DNA of 64,000 bases from Paenibacillus nasutitermitis (GCF_014641075.1 NZ_BMHP01000003.1:1116001-1180000); one strand, 5' to 3'. Shown: positions 1-9,140, counted from the first letter of the stretch. Notes: generated by a model from the sequence alone, not told the origin. Made by a program: numbers and translations.

Positions 1-29
1 TCCTTTTAAGTCCGTATTAAAATGACAAT

Positions 30-60
30 AAAGAGAGGGGCTGCGAATAGCCACTCTCTT
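30..60 (-). terminator. Terminator of the lpl-like operon
   Basis: An inverted repeat with arms AAGAGAGGGGCT and AGCCACTCTCTT lies just after the stop of the binding-protein gene. Read on the minus strand it is followed by TTTATTG. This fits a rho-independent terminator ending the three-gene transport operon. Confidence 0.75.
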
Positions 61-67
61 CGTTCAT

Positions 68-1654
68 TTACTTGATTAAGCCTGCTTCTTTAAATTGCTT
101 GATTGCTGTTTCCTTATATTTCTGCATATCAAACTTGGTATCCAACGTTTGGAGGAAATTGTCCCAATTGGATAGCGGGTCTTTGCCTGTCATAAATTTG
201 ACTAAGCTTTCATTAATGAAACGCGAACGGTCAGTGGCCAAGGTATCGCTAGGGTCTGCGGTCAATAAGTTTCCAGGCAGCGTTGGCCCCACATATTTCT
301 GATTGTTCACGAAAGCTTCTGCCGTCTTAGGATTCTGGAAGCTGAAGTACTCGGCATCGTCACCACGGCGCGGCATTCTGTAATGATCGACCCATAGGTA
401 CTTTTCTTTCATTTCCTTCGATAATTCGGAGGTTTTATTTTTGATCTTGCCGTCCACCACATCCCAATGAATTCCTTTGATTCCGTATGCAAAGTTCGGA
501 TAGGCTTCTTCGTCCGTAAAGAGGTAATTCAGCATGGACAAGATCCGAATAATTTTGTCCTTATCCGCCTTCTTGGAGATGGCCCATGAATTGCCTTGGA
601 ACGACTTTCTCTCTACGATTTGATCGCCGTAAGGACCTTTCATTGGAGGAATCACGATCCATTCCGGCACCTCTCCGCTGATTTCCTTCATTTTCTGCTG
701 ATAATCCGGCTCCAGCCTGCGCGCATCCCTGATCATGAAGCCGACTTTCCCCTTAAATAGCTTTTGGTCCAACAAATCAGGCGAGGTCATCGTCACCCAA
801 TCGGGGTCTACCACCTTGGCTGCCATCATTTTATTGATGTAAGCAAGCGCTTCTTTCATTTTGGGATCGATAAATAGGAATACCGGTTCATTATCTTTCA
901 CTTCAATGGCCGAGGGAGGATTGACGCCAAACATCCACATCAAGCTATCGAAGCCGTAGGTTTGCAAATTGCCCTCTTTATTCATGCCGCCGATGAATCC
1001 GTACGTATCGTTTTTGCCGTTTCCGTCCGGGTCTTTCTCTGTGAAGGCTTTCATAACTTCAAACAGCTCGTCAGGTGTCGTTGGCACTTCCATTTTCAGC
1101 TTTTTCAACCAATCGTTGCGGATGAAGAAGCTTCGGCTGATACCGTTTACATTATCATAACCTGGAACGCCAATGGTTTTCCCTTGATAGGACATCGCCT
1201 CCCAGGAGTCGCTGCTAAAACGTTTCTGCAATTCAGGAAATTGATCCAGATACGGTGTCAAATCCGCAAGAACGCCTTGGTCATAATATTGCGCGAGATC
1301 GGACCGACTCTTCAAGAAGATCAAATCCGGGATATCCCCGCCTGCAATAAGCGTATTTAGTTTGGTAGTTGATTGCCCAGCCTGAGGAATCATCATATCC
1401 AAGTCGATGTTCATTGCCTTCTCCAGCATTTGCCGTTGAATGTCTTCATCGCGTGGAGGAATCGGAGCGGCAGCGTTGAAAGTGCCTTGGTTAAACATCG
1501 TGATTTTCATTTTTTTCGCAAACGCGTTATCCGTGGACGGTGAGCTGTTCGAAGCTGCCGGCTTAACCTCTTCTTGCTCCCCACATCCCGACAATAGCGT
1601 TCCCAGCCCTACAATAGCAGCCAGAATAGCAAATGAAATCTTTGTTCTTTGCAT
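68..1654 (-). CDS. Extracellular solute-binding lipoprotein, LplA-like (CUT1 sugar ABC transporter)
   Basis: Substrate-binding protein of a carbohydrate ABC importer, anchored outside the membrane. The 528-residue product begins with a lipoprotein signal ending in LSGC, with the lipidated cysteine at residue 24. The body has the extracellular solute-binding family 1 look and the usual length of Paenibacillus LplA-type proteins, which bind oligosaccharides. The ATG is preceded by AAAGGAGAGG. It is the last gene after two permease genes on the same strand, so the operon order is permease, permease, binding protein, with a hairpin terminator after it. No ATPase gene is present. Such importers usually borrow a shared MsmX-type ATPase (family knowledge). 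The substrate cannot be read from sequence. Confidence 0.9.
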   Translation of the reverse strand: MQRTKISFAILAAIVGLGTLLSGCGEQEEVKPAASNSSPSTDNAFAKKMKITMFNQGTFNAAAPIPPRDEDIQRQMLEKAMNIDLDMMIPQAGQSTTKLNTLIAGGDIPDLIFLKSRSDLAQYYDQGVLADLTPYLDQFPELQKRFSSDSWEAMSYQGKTIGVPGYDNVNGISRSFFIRNDWLKKLKMEVPTTPDELFEVMKAFTEKDPDGNGKNDTYGFIGGMNKEGNLQTYGFDSLMWMFGVNPPSAIEVKDNEPVFLFIDPKMKEALAYINKMMAAKVVDPDWVTMTSPDLLDQKLFKGKVGFMIRDARRLEPDYQQKMKEISGEVPEWIVIPPMKGPYGDQIVERKSFQGNSWAISKKADKDKIIRILSMLNYLFTDEEAYPNFAYGIKGIHWDVVDGKIKNKTSELSKEMKEKYLWVDHYRMPRRGDDAEYFSFQNPKTAEAFVNNQKYVGPTLPGNLLTADPSDTLATDRSRFINESLVKFMTGKDPLSNWDNFLQTLDTKFDMQKYKETAIKQFKEAGLIK

Positions 1655-1720
1655 ATTGACCTCTCCTTTGCTTGTATATTATCACGGTTTCCCCGTAACA
1701 ACCTAGATAAGAATGGCTTT

Positions 1721-2590
1721 TTAGCCTTTAATGGATCCCATGAGCATACCCTTAGTAAAATGCTTTTGCATAAACGGATAAACGATCAGAATCGGGACCG
1801 TAGACACGACGACAGCAGCCATCTGAACAGCGAACTGGCTAACCGTTCCGGAATTGGCAATCGAATCGGCGCTTTGTGTTGCGACGTTAAGCAAAATGTT
1901 GCGCAAGACAACTTGAAGCGGCATTAAATTCGAATCATTGATATACACGATCGCATCGAAATAACTGTTCCAATGTCCCACTGCGTAAAATAGGGAAATC
2001 GTGGCGAGGACAGGCAAGGACAGGGGTAAAATGATTTTCCATAACGACTGAAGTTCGCTTGCGCCGTCCACTCTCGCCGATTCCTCGATTTCGGCAGGCA
2101 ATTGTTCGAAAAAGCCTTTAATAATCACCAGATTAAATGCACTAATGAGATTCGGAATAATCAATACCCATGGACTATTTAGCAACCCCAATGAGCGGAT
2201 TAACAAATAAGTCGGAATTAACCCCCCGCTAAACATCATGGTAAACACAATGAATATTAAAAACGGGCTGCGTCCCGGCAAATATTTTTTGGATAGCGGG
2301 TACGCCGCGATTACCGTAAAGAACACATTTAACGCAGTGCCTACAATCGTTCGAAACAGCGTTATTTTATACGCCTGCCCTATACCATTGGAAATGAATA
2401 CTTCTTTATAGGCTATAAAGGTAAAGGATTCCGGTATAATAACAATCCCTCTTCTTAACACTTCCGATTCTGGTGTTACCGAAACAGCGACCACATATAA
2501 AAAGGGAAGTAAGCAAAGCAGAGATAATATAATAAGAATAAAATAAACGGCTGCTTGCCATATCTTTTCCCCGATCGTCAGCTTAACCAT
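1721..2590 (-). CDS. Carbohydrate ABC transporter permease, LplC/YtcP-like
   Basis: Inner-membrane permease of the MalG type. The protein is strongly hydrophobic, with about six membrane segments. It carries the EAA loop that docks the ATPase (EESARVDGASELQSLWKI) and the typical C-terminus ending in KGMLMGSIKG. An upstream in-frame start at 2620 would overlap the previous gene. I prefer the ATG at 2590 because TAGGAG sits right before it, giving 289 residues, the usual family length. It pairs with the permease at 2604-3551 and the lipoprotein at 68-1654 to form one importer. Confidence 0.9.
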   Translation of the reverse strand: MVKLTIGEKIWQAAVYFILIILSLLCLLPFLYVVAVSVTPESEVLRRGIVIIPESFTFIAYKEVFISNGIGQAYKITLFRTIVGTALNVFFTVIAAYPLSKKYLPGRSPFLIFIVFTMMFSGGLIPTYLLIRSLGLLNSPWVLIIPNLISAFNLVIIKGFFEQLPAEIEESARVDGASELQSLWKIILPLSLPVLATISLFYAVGHWNSYFDAIVYINDSNLMPLQVVLRNILLNVATQSADSIANSGTVSQFAVQMAAVVVSTVPILIVYPFMQKHFTKGMLMGSIKG

Positions 2591-2603
2591 AGCTCCTACC
2601 ACC

Positions 2604-3551
2604 TCACCAAATTTGCCCATCGAATTTTTTGGCGAGCTTGTTCGCAGCCAACACTAAAATAAATCCGATGACAGCTTTAAACAATCCCACAGCCGTAGCC
2701 AAACCAATCTTAAGACGCTCCAGCCCCTCGCGGTATACCCATGTGTCGATAATATCGATCTTCTCCTGGTTAAAACTGTTGGCAAACATGAAGATTTGAT
2801 CAAAACCAGCGTCCAGAATATGGCTCAATTTAAGAATCAGCATCAGAATAATGACTCCTCGAATGCCGGGTAAGGTTACATGCCAGAGCTGTCTCCATTT
2901 GGAAGCGCCATCAATTCGAGCCGCTTCGTATAGGCTTGGATCAATCCCTGCTAATGCGGCAAGGTACAGGATCGCTCCCCATCCAATGTCCTTCCATATT
3001 TCAGATGAGATGACCAGCAGCCTTCCCCAAGCAGGCTCCGTTAGAAAGGAGATGGGCCCAACACCGTTTTCCTTCAAAATCATATTAAAAAGGCCATCTC
3101 CCGGGGCTAATAATGCGACCATCAATCCGTAAACAATGACCCAAGATAGAAAATGGGGTAAATAAGTAATGGTTTGCACGATTTTCTTAAACCATTGGGT
3201 ATGAACTTCATTAAGAAGCAAAGCAAGTGCAATGGGAGCGGAGAAACCGAACAATAGCTTATACAGCGATATAATAATCGTATTTCTCATGATGTCCCAG
3301 AAATAAACGCCGTTAATAAAATCTTTAAAATTTTTCAATCCCACCCAAGGGCTATCCCATAACCCCAAAGCCAGATTGTAGTTTTTAAAAGCAATAATGA
3401 TTCCCGCCAATGGAATGTATTTGAAGACGGCAAAATAAACTAATGCCGGAATTAAAAGAACATACATCACTTTATACTTTCGTATGGAGAGTATCCACGA
3501 ATTCCGCTTTTTGGAGAGGGGAACGGCGTCCGCTGCCAATTTCGCTTGCAT
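2604..3551 (-). CDS. Sugar ABC transporter permease, LplB-like
   Basis: First gene of the lpl-like importer operon. The 315-residue membrane protein has a cytoplasmic N-terminus, about six transmembrane segments and an EAA loop EAARIDGASKWRQLWHV near residue 210, the contact site for the ATPase. It is a MalF-type permease of the short LplB class, without a large extracellular loop. The ATG is preceded by GAGGTGATC. Together with the next two genes it should import an oligosaccharide. The YesMN-type pair at 5960-8762 is the nearest candidate sensor, but a decayed region separates them, so that link is only a guess. Confidence 0.9.
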   Translation of the reverse strand: MQAKLAADAVPLSKKRNSWILSIRKYKVMYVLLIPALVYFAVFKYIPLAGIIIAFKNYNLALGLWDSPWVGLKNFKDFINGVYFWDIMRNTIIISLYKLLFGFSAPIALALLLNEVHTQWFKKIVQTITYLPHFLSWVIVYGLMVALLAPGDGLFNMILKENGVGPISFLTEPAWGRLLVISSEIWKDIGWGAILYLAALAGIDPSLYEAARIDGASKWRQLWHVTLPGIRGVIILMLILKLSHILDAGFDQIFMFANSFNQEKIDIIDTWVYREGLERLKIGLATAVGLFKAVIGFILVLAANKLAKKFDGQIW

Positions 3552-3687
3552 ATGATCACCTCGTCTTTATTTATACTTGTATATTAGCATCCCCCTATCA
3601 GATAAATTTCTGTAATTTCAAGAATTTCTTATAAGATATTAAGTAAGTACAGCCCTGGATAATTCCAATACAATAGGCAAAAAAATC

Positions 3688-3823
3688 GGACAGATTGAGC
3701 GCAACCGTTTCTGGGCGCTTTCACTTTCAGTCCACGAGTAAGCAGCCACGCCTCCAACGGTGCTAATGTAGCCCCAAGCAATACAATTTCGTTATTCGCT
3801 ATCGCGTCGATCCTCTCGGTATT
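3688..3823 (-). pseudogene. Remnant of a Cys/Met-metabolism PLP enzyme (cystathionine gamma-synthase/lyase type)
   Basis: Read on the minus strand, one frame gives about 45 residues containing ERIDAIANNEIVLLGATLAP and then LEAWLLTRGLKV. This closely resembles the conserved C-terminal third of Cys/Met-metabolism PLP-dependent enzymes, where a GxxLxPxxAWLxxRGLxTL pattern is usual. A stop lies just upstream in the frame and there is no start or active-site lysine region, so it is a gene fragment, not a working gene. It lies inside a 400-base stretch without other genes. A hairpin (AAGGCCATCC/GGATGGCCTT, 3850-3875) flanks it. Confidence 0.6.
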
Positions 3824-3849
3824 CCGCGCGGTCTATAACCGCAAGTTTT

Positions 3850-3875
3850 AAGGCCATCCGTTACAGGATGGCCTT
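3850..3875. terminator. Hairpin in the decayed region
   Basis: AAGGCCATCC and GGATGGCCTT pair around a six-base loop. The T-runs on either side are weak. It may be a leftover terminator of one of the broken genes nearby. Confidence 0.4.
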
Positions 3876-3957
3876 AGTAAGCGCGCGTTAAATTATATGG
3901 TCTTCATTAAATGGAGCAATATCAGGAACACAGGACTTATGCCCATTTGTAGTTAAA

Positions 3958-4158
3958 CTATTCTGTCCGGTGACATGACGAAGCTAACCTATCATGCCGG
4001 TCAGCCTCGTCGTGCTGTTTACAGGCGCCGGGTGACAACCCTGCCGCAGCGGCGACGGCGCGGATTGACGCGTGCTCGATCCCCTTTGCTTCAATAATGC
4101 TCCATGCCGATTCGGCGATCAGCTTTCTATTTTGTTCGTGGTCCACAATTTTCGGCAT
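3958..4158 (-). pseudogene. Truncated TetR-family regulator
   Basis: The 66-residue frame starts MPKIVDHEQNRKLIAESAW and runs through IRAVAAAAGLSPGA, the first half of a TetR N-terminal helix-turn-helix. After that it changes to unrelated sequence (CKQHDEADRHDRL) and stops. TetR proteins are about 190 residues, so the ligand-binding domain is gone and even the DNA-recognition helix looks cut. It is best seen as a broken gene in the same decayed patch as the PLP-enzyme fragment and the transposase. Confidence 0.65.
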
Positions 4159-4171
4159 TGCAGGCAGAAAT

Positions 4172-4214
4172 GCAAAATAACCCCCTGCGTTTTATAAGAC
4201 GAGTGGGGGTTATT
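4172..4214 (-). terminator. Terminator of the 94-residue gene
   Basis: AATAACCCCC and GGGGGTTATT form a 10-base stem. On the minus strand it is followed by TTATTTTGC. It lies nine bases past the stop of the gene at 4223-4507. Confidence 0.7.
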
Positions 4215-4222
4215 GACTAATA

Positions 4223-4507
4223 TTACTGATCTTCCATATTTTCTTGAGCTTCAGCTTCATGCAATTGCTGTTTCATCAGATCTAACTGTTCTTTATTTTG
4301 CTGGACGATGTCCATATGTTCATGTTGCTGCTCTGCACTAACGAGCGCATTTTCTGCATGAGATATTGTATTGTAAGCTTGCCCAAACAATTCCTCCTCG
4401 GGGTGTGACATTGCTTGCTTTACCGCATGATCTGCCTTTTGGACAGAATTGCTTAACAAAGTGCTTGGATGATCCTCTTTCCAACTTGTATCTGAGTGTT
4501 TAGCCAA
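4223..4507 (-). CDS. Small acidic helical protein, unknown
   Basis: I do not recognise a named family with certainty. The 94-residue product is rich in Glu, Gln, His and Ala, has no signal or membrane segment and looks all-helical, with patterns such as ADHAVKQAMSHPEEELFGQA that suggest a short coiled coil. It resembles small Bacillus cytosolic or sporulation-related proteins in style only. The start is a TTG at 4507 preceded by GGAAAGGAAG. A strong terminator follows. It looks intact although its neighbours on both sides are broken genes. Confidence 0.6.
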   Translation of the reverse strand: MAKHSDTSWKEDHPSTLLSNSVQKADHAVKQAMSHPEEELFGQAYNTISHAENALVSAEQQHEHMDIVQQNKEQLDLMKQQLHEAEAQENMEDQ

Positions 4508-4670
4508 TTAAGCTTCTTCCTTTCCTGCTAATTCAGGTAATGTTATTCTACATCTTAGCTTTGTAAAATACCCGGAAAAATATGCATAGACTGGAGCCAA
4601 TCAGTACCTATGGAATTTCGCGTCCTGAATAAATAGTTGTGTCCAATCTTCAGAGGAAGTAACGCGGGTT

Positions 4671-5383
4671 ATGGCACAAGACGGGATCTTTCTCACTCTG
4701 CAGTCAGGTGAGCTTGATTGTCGGGAAATAAATGAGACGCTTGGAGTTCCGCTAAATGAGGAATATAAAAGATGGAACCTGTATGCTGCAAAGCTGTATA
4801 ACATTCATCAAATCATTCAAGAGCATGGTTTTTTTGATGTTACACAGCATCGCTTCTTCATTAAATCACGTTCGATCAAGAAGAAACGTGGCGGCAAAGC
4901 TAATATCGTGGTATTAGCCACGAACAAGTGTGCGTACTGGTTACCCGTGACCGTCAGAAAATGACGTACTCTGGCGTTCTTGGGCGTGGACGTATTCGAA
5001 CTATAAAATTGGACGAAGCGATTGGTGGTCATCTATCTGACTCAAACGTGCTATGCACGGATTCGTGGAGGGCATTCAGTTCATATGCGAATGTAAAAGG
5101 CTTGGCTCATTACCGATTCAAATCCGATGGTAAACAACGTGTCAAAGGTGTGTACCATATCCAAAACGTAAAAAGCTATCATGCACGCTTAAAGAAATGG
5201 ATGGATCGCTTTAATGGTGTTGCAACAAAGTATTTGCAGAATTATTTAGCTTGGTTTCGTTACTTAGACAGCAAGGAATATGAGAATACCGCATCGAATA
5301 AGAAAAATATGTTGGTCAAATCGTGCCTGTTTACTGTGACCGACACGAATACTAAACTTCGGCATAATGTATTTTCCTGCTGA
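4671..5383 (+). pseudogene. IS1595-family transposase, frameshifted
   Basis: The downstream part (4904-5383) encodes RGISHEQVCVLVTRDRQK, LCTDSWRAF, RFKSDGKQRVKGVYHIQNV and GVATKYLQNYLAWFRYL, all typical of the DDE domain of IS1595/ISXO2-type transposases. The upstream part, in another frame, reaches IKKKRGGKA at about 4900, so the two pieces join only across an indel near 4896-4904. The first 45 or so residues (from MAQDGIFLTLQSGELDC) do not look like the normal transposase N-terminus and may come from another gene. I could not define terminal inverted repeats. The element is inactive. Confidence 0.75.
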
Positions 5384-5441
5384 ACTGGGCAGTTTAGCTT
5401 ATTCCAAGAGCGAACTATTAAAACGCAAGAGGGGGCGAAAA

Positions 5442-5795
5442 ATGAAACTTGTTAGTCTATTAGGAATAATCGTAGGGCTTTTTGGCTCCATCTGGCTCGC
5501 AATAATTGGAATGCATGATGTTAGTACTTTTGGCTCTGAAACTAGTGAGTACCATAATGGGCTGTTGTTCGTAAAGTATGGTTCGGTGTTCAGTCTGATT
5601 TTTCTTGTTACATTGTGGATGATGAATAAACAATATTGGAAAATGTCCTTACTAATCGGTTTTCTTTGTACAGCATTTTCCGTGCTTGGACTATTCAGCA
5701 TAGGACCATATATTTTTTGGGGTTCAATATTTATCCTAATATTCAGCTTTATCAATGTAATTCGACTAAGAGACGATAATAAGGAATCCGATTAA
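5442..5795 (+). CDS. Small integral membrane protein, unknown
   Basis: The 117-residue product has about four hydrophobic segments (MKLVSLLGIIVGLFGSIWLA at the start, then three more) and a charged tail RLRDDNKESD. I do not recognise a family. An upstream in-frame start at 5367 exists but overlaps the transposase end. The ATG at 5442 is chosen because AGAGGGGG lies eight bases before it. A terminator follows at 5815. It probably sits in the cytoplasmic membrane. No neighbour suggests a role. Confidence 0.7.
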   Translation: MKLVSLLGIIVGLFGSIWLAIIGMHDVSTFGSETSEYHNGLLFVKYGSVFSLIFLVTLWMMNKQYWKMSLLIGFLCTAFSVLGLFSIGPYIFWGSIFILIFSFINVIRLRDDNKESD

Positions 5796-5814
5796 TATGA
5801 GAACATAGTTCAGA

Positions 5815-5843
5815 GAACCGCCTTTTCATTGGGCGGTTTTCTT
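5815..5843 (+). terminator. Terminator of the small membrane gene
   Basis: AACCGCC and GGGCGGTT pair around TTTTCATT and are followed by TTCTTTTGG on the plus strand. Confidence 0.75.
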
Positions 5844-5886
5844 TTGGTCGATTATCAACATTGAAGTTTAACATAACCATATTTCC

Positions 5887-5926
5887 AGAAAAAAAGGGAG
5901 CCTTCTTTAAACAGAAGGCTCCCTTT
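5887..5926 (-). terminator. Terminator of the YesMN-type operon
   Basis: AAAGGGAGCCTTCT and AGAAGGCTCCCTTT form a 14-base stem. On the minus strand it is followed by a long T-run. It lies just past the response-regulator gene. Confidence 0.85.
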
Positions 5927-5959
5927 AAATTTTGGGGAGGACATGCCCCTCATATCCCG

Positions 5960-7009
5960 TCATATCCCGTTTCCCCGATATTGCATCCGATACTCGCTCG
6001 GCGATTTCCCCGACTTCTGCCGGAAGATCTTGCCGAAATATTTCTCATCCTGAAAGCCGGACTGCTCCGCGATCTGGTAAATCGGGTGATTGGTCGTTTG
6101 CAGCAAATGCTGGGCCAGCCTGATATTCATGTCCTGGGCATAAGCGACAAAAGAGATGCCGACAATCTCCTTGAAGCATTTGCTGAAGTAACTGATGCTC
6201 ATATTGATTTCCTTGCAAATTTCCGCCTGGTTGATTTTCTCGCCCGCGTGTTTGTTGAGCAGATCCACCGACCGGAGAATGGCATGAATGACCTCCTCCG
6301 AATACATCGTGTTGCGCAGCAGGCTCAGGGCTTCATGCCGGAACTGCCTGACCCACTCCTTCAAGGCGTTTATCGTCTCCGCAGCGGCGAGCGCTGACTC
6401 CATGGACCGAAGCGTTTCCAACACCGGACATGTAACCAGCCAATTGTCCAGCACCCGCCCCAGCAGCTGCTTCCACTCCGCCGCCTGAAGCGACTTGACG
6501 GTCGCAGCCAGCATATCTTCCAGAGCTGCATGATCGAGCAGCCAGCCGATCGACCTCCATACCTGCTCCAGATCGGCCTGGTCAGCCGATGCCTCCAGCC
6601 CGGGCCCCTCGGCGCCCTGCTTGTCGGAAGGCTGCTCAAACTGCGCGGACACCCGCTGCAGAAGCTCCCTAACAGAATCGTCATCCAGCTGCGTTTTCAC
6701 AATATAGTCAATGGCTCCCAGCCGCATGGCCCGCTGAAGGAAGTCGAATTCCTGGTGACAGGTCAGCACCACGCAGCGGATATGCGGGTATTTGTCCCGG
6801 ACGATACCGATGAATTCCAGACCGTCCATGCCCGGCATGGAAATATCTGTGAACAGCAGATCCACCTCTCCCCGGCCAAGCGCTTCCAGCGCTTCTTCCC
6901 CCGAGGAAGCTTCCCCTACAAGCCTCATGCCGAACTGCTCGAAGGGCATCATGCTGCGAATGCCTCTACGGACAAGCGGCTCATCCTCCACCAGCAGCGC
7001 CTTAATCAC
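5960..7009 (-). CDS. Response regulator, YesN-like (receiver plus AraC DNA-binding domain)
   Basis: A 349-residue cytoplasmic response regulator. The receiver domain (1-120) has acidic residues E8 and D9, the phospho-acceptor D55 in LFTDISMPGMDG and K105 in YIVKTQ. The C-terminal 100 residues are an AraC-type double helix-turn-helix (INMSISYFSKCFKEIVGISF, then IAEQSGFQDEKYFGKIFRQK and SPSEYR). The start is a GTG placed inside the end of the kinase gene, an eight-base overlap, with GAGAGGATTACC as binding site. So it is translationally coupled to its kinase. YesN-type regulators usually activate nearby sugar-transport genes. The target here is not visible. Confidence 0.9.
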   Translation of the reverse strand: MIKALLVEDEPLVRRGIRSMMPFEQFGMRLVGEASSGEEALEALGRGEVDLLFTDISMPGMDGLEFIGIVRDKYPHIRCVVLTCHQEFDFLQRAMRLGAIDYIVKTQLDDDSVRELLQRVSAQFEQPSDKQGAEGPGLEASADQADLEQVWRSIGWLLDHAALEDMLAATVKSLQAAEWKQLLGRVLDNWLVTCPVLETLRSMESALAAAETINALKEWVRQFRHEALSLLRNTMYSEEVIHAILRSVDLLNKHAGEKINQAEICKEINMSISYFSKCFKEIVGISFVAYAQDMNIRLAQHLLQTTNHPIYQIAEQSGFQDEKYFGKIFRQKSGKSPSEYRMQYRGNGI

Positions 7010-8762
7010 GGTAATCCTCTCCCTTCACACGGTCCGGCATCACGATTGCGATGCGGGTTCCCTCATTAACCACGCTTTCAATTGTCATCTCCGCCTGTTG
7101 ATCATAGTAGACACCCAGCATTTTCCGGACATAATTCAGCCCGATGCCAAGCCCCGTTTTCCTACTGCCTTCTCCCTCCAGCAGCTGGCGGATTTTCTCC
7201 GGGGGAATTCCTTTGCCATTGTCCGCAACGGTAATGGAGACGAACCCCGCGTCGGCTCTGCTGATGACCACACGAATATCCCCCTGCTCGCTAAGCAATC
7301 CATGATAGAGCGCGTTCTCGACGAGCGGCTGAAGCACAAAACGCGGAATCGGCACATCCGCCAGGCCGGACTCCGCATCCACCTGAACGCTAAAACGATG
7401 ATCGTAACGAATGTTCTGCAGCTCAATATAATCATGCAGAGCGCCGATCTCCTCGGAGATCGTGACAATCATGCTGCTTTTCCCCAGATTATAATGAAGC
7501 ACACGGGTGAACACCTTAACGAGGTTAAAAATCTCCGTCTGTCCGTTCGCCCGCGCCAGCCATTGAATGGTATTCAACGAGTTGTGCAGAAAATGGGGAT
7601 TGATCTGCGACATCAGCTTCTCGACCTCGAGCTCCCCGCGGCGTTTCTCCTTCTGCTCCACCTCCATGATAAGGTCAACGATTTTCTCCCGCATATCCTT
7701 GAAGCTGCTGAACAGCATATCGAATTCCTGCAGATGCGTCTGCAAGCCCATCCGCTCGCTCTGATTATGGCTGAACCGCTTGATCTCCCGGTTGATCCGT
7801 TGAAGAGGCCGGTACACCATCCTCCAAATATACGATGCGGCGGCAATGGTGACCAGCAGCGACAAAGCAGCCATCAGCATGAATTGCCACTGCCATTGTT
7901 TGATTTCCTTCTGGTAATCATGAAGGGAAACAAGCGAATGCAGCGCCCAGCCGCTGGGATTGGAAGAAGTGAACAGCTTGTAGGGTTTAATCGCCGCGGA
8001 TTGCTCCGCAAACGGGATGCCTGTATGCACAGTTTCCGGGATATCGCTGTACATCACCGTACCTTCGGCATCGACGAGCACCTGTGAAGGCGCAGCGCCA
8101 ATGATTCCGTCCGAGAGAGAGTGGATCAGTTCGTCGAATTTCGTTTCCAGATACACGTAATAGATATTGTCCGACCGGTATTTGATCGTCCGCGTCAGCG
8201 AAACAACCAGCTCGTCATGCCCGGCGAGGGCCGATGGATGGGGGGCATGGAAGGTCAGCTGATTGGCGCCAAACAACGGTTCAAACGACACTTTCCCAAA
8301 ATCCCCCAATGTATATTCGGTTTTGAGCGGAGCCGATTCGAATTGGATACGGGGGGTGTAATCCGGCAAATAGAAGAACAGCGCATTCACATTGGGATTC
8401 GAAAAAATAATATTAGTCAGGGACTTATCGATATTCAGAAACAGATTTGTTTTGTCGAGAGGATCGTTAGTCGTTAAATAATCGATGACATCGGCGCCAA
8501 GCCCTCCTTCGACGACCAGCAATTGCGAGACGCTGCTGAGGTTGGTGAAAACCTTCTGGACCGCTTCCTGCTCATTGTTGACGATGGACTGATAGTTTGC
8601 GCTGATTTTCTCCAACTGGACTTTATACATCCAATAATAGGAAGTGAAGCCAATCAGCACAATCGGCGTAATGGTAACGATGACCAGCAGAATGCTCAAT
8701 CTGCCTTTTAATGTACCCGGCCACAGGATATGGTTCCACGGTGTTTTGCCGGCACGCTCCAT
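7002..8762 (-). CDS. Sensor histidine kinase, YesM-like
   Basis: Membrane sensor kinase of about 586 residues. It has one membrane segment near the N-terminus (LSILLVIVTITPIVLIGFTS), an extracellular sensor region of about 250 residues, a second segment (FMLMAALSLLVTIAAASYIW), a HAMP linker, a His_kinase domain with INPHFLHNSLNTIQWL carrying the phospho-histidine, and an ATPase domain with ADNGKGIP and GLGIGL. The frame is open to 8849, but GGGAGGA seven bases before the ATG at 8762 marks the better start. It overlaps the regulator gene by eight bases. Such pairs sense sugars outside the cell. Confidence 0.9.
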   Translation of the reverse strand: MERAGKTPWNHILWPGTLKGRLSILLVIVTITPIVLIGFTSYYWMYKVQLEKISANYQSIVNNEQEAVQKVFTNLSSVSQLLVVEGGLGADVIDYLTTNDPLDKTNLFLNIDKSLTNIIFSNPNVNALFFYLPDYTPRIQFESAPLKTEYTLGDFGKVSFEPLFGANQLTFHAPHPSALAGHDELVVSLTRTIKYRSDNIYYVYLETKFDELIHSLSDGIIGAAPSQVLVDAEGTVMYSDIPETVHTGIPFAEQSAAIKPYKLFTSSNPSGWALHSLVSLHDYQKEIKQWQWQFMLMAALSLLVTIAAASYIWRMVYRPLQRINREIKRFSHNQSERMGLQTHLQEFDMLFSSFKDMREKIVDLIMEVEQKEKRRGELEVEKLMSQINPHFLHNSLNTIQWLARANGQTEIFNLVKVFTRVLHYNLGKSSMIVTISEEIGALHDYIELQNIRYDHRFSVQVDAESGLADVPIPRFVLQPLVENALYHGLLSEQGDIRVVISRADAGFVSITVADNGKGIPPEKIRQLLEGEGSRKTGLGIGLNYVRKMLGVYYDQQAEMTIESVVNEGTRIAIVMPDRVKGEDYRD

Positions 8763-8848
8763 GACGCGGTCCTCCCTGCTGCAATGATTCTGTTCCCAGT
8801 ATAAAACACATTCCCCGCTTCGCCTATGCTTCGCAAGCGGATATATCA

Positions 8849-8880
8849 AAATACGAGCAGACCGGTTGTCTGCCCGTATT
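8849..8880 (-). other. Hairpin upstream of the kinase gene
   Basis: AATACGaGCAGA and TCTGCcCGTATT pair imperfectly. On the minus strand TTTTGATAT follows. It lies about 90 bases before the kinase start, where it could be a leader hairpin. I see no gene in 8763-9101 and nothing else there besides this hairpin. Confidence 0.4.
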
Positions 8881-9101
8881 CGCTGCTTTCCCGAACCCGC
8901 TGCCGCCTTGCTCTTCGCAACTTGATATCCTTATTGTACCTGTAGGCCGGCGGGTTCCAAACGCTTCCCTTTGCTTTCATAGGGTTGTTTTCTTCCACTA
9001 GGGGAAAAGCAGGAACAAATTACTGCGGTGATTGGAACAAAAAAAACCCCCGCCTGGAGGTGCACGGGATCTTCCCGCTCCACAACAGTCTTTGCGGCAA
9101 T

Positions 9102-9140
9102 GAAAAAGCCGGTATCTGCATCGTGTACAGATACCGGCTC
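9102..9140 (-). terminator. Terminator of the uronate operon
   Basis: AGCCGGTATCTG (9107-9118) and CAGATACCGGCT (9128-9139) form a perfect 12-base stem, followed on the minus strand by TTTTTCA. It ends the operon 12604-9163. Confidence 0.85.

Noticed and set aside
6792..8087. A 431-codon plus-strand frame over the kinase and regulator genes
   Set aside because: It is antisense to two clear domain-bearing genes and shows no family features.
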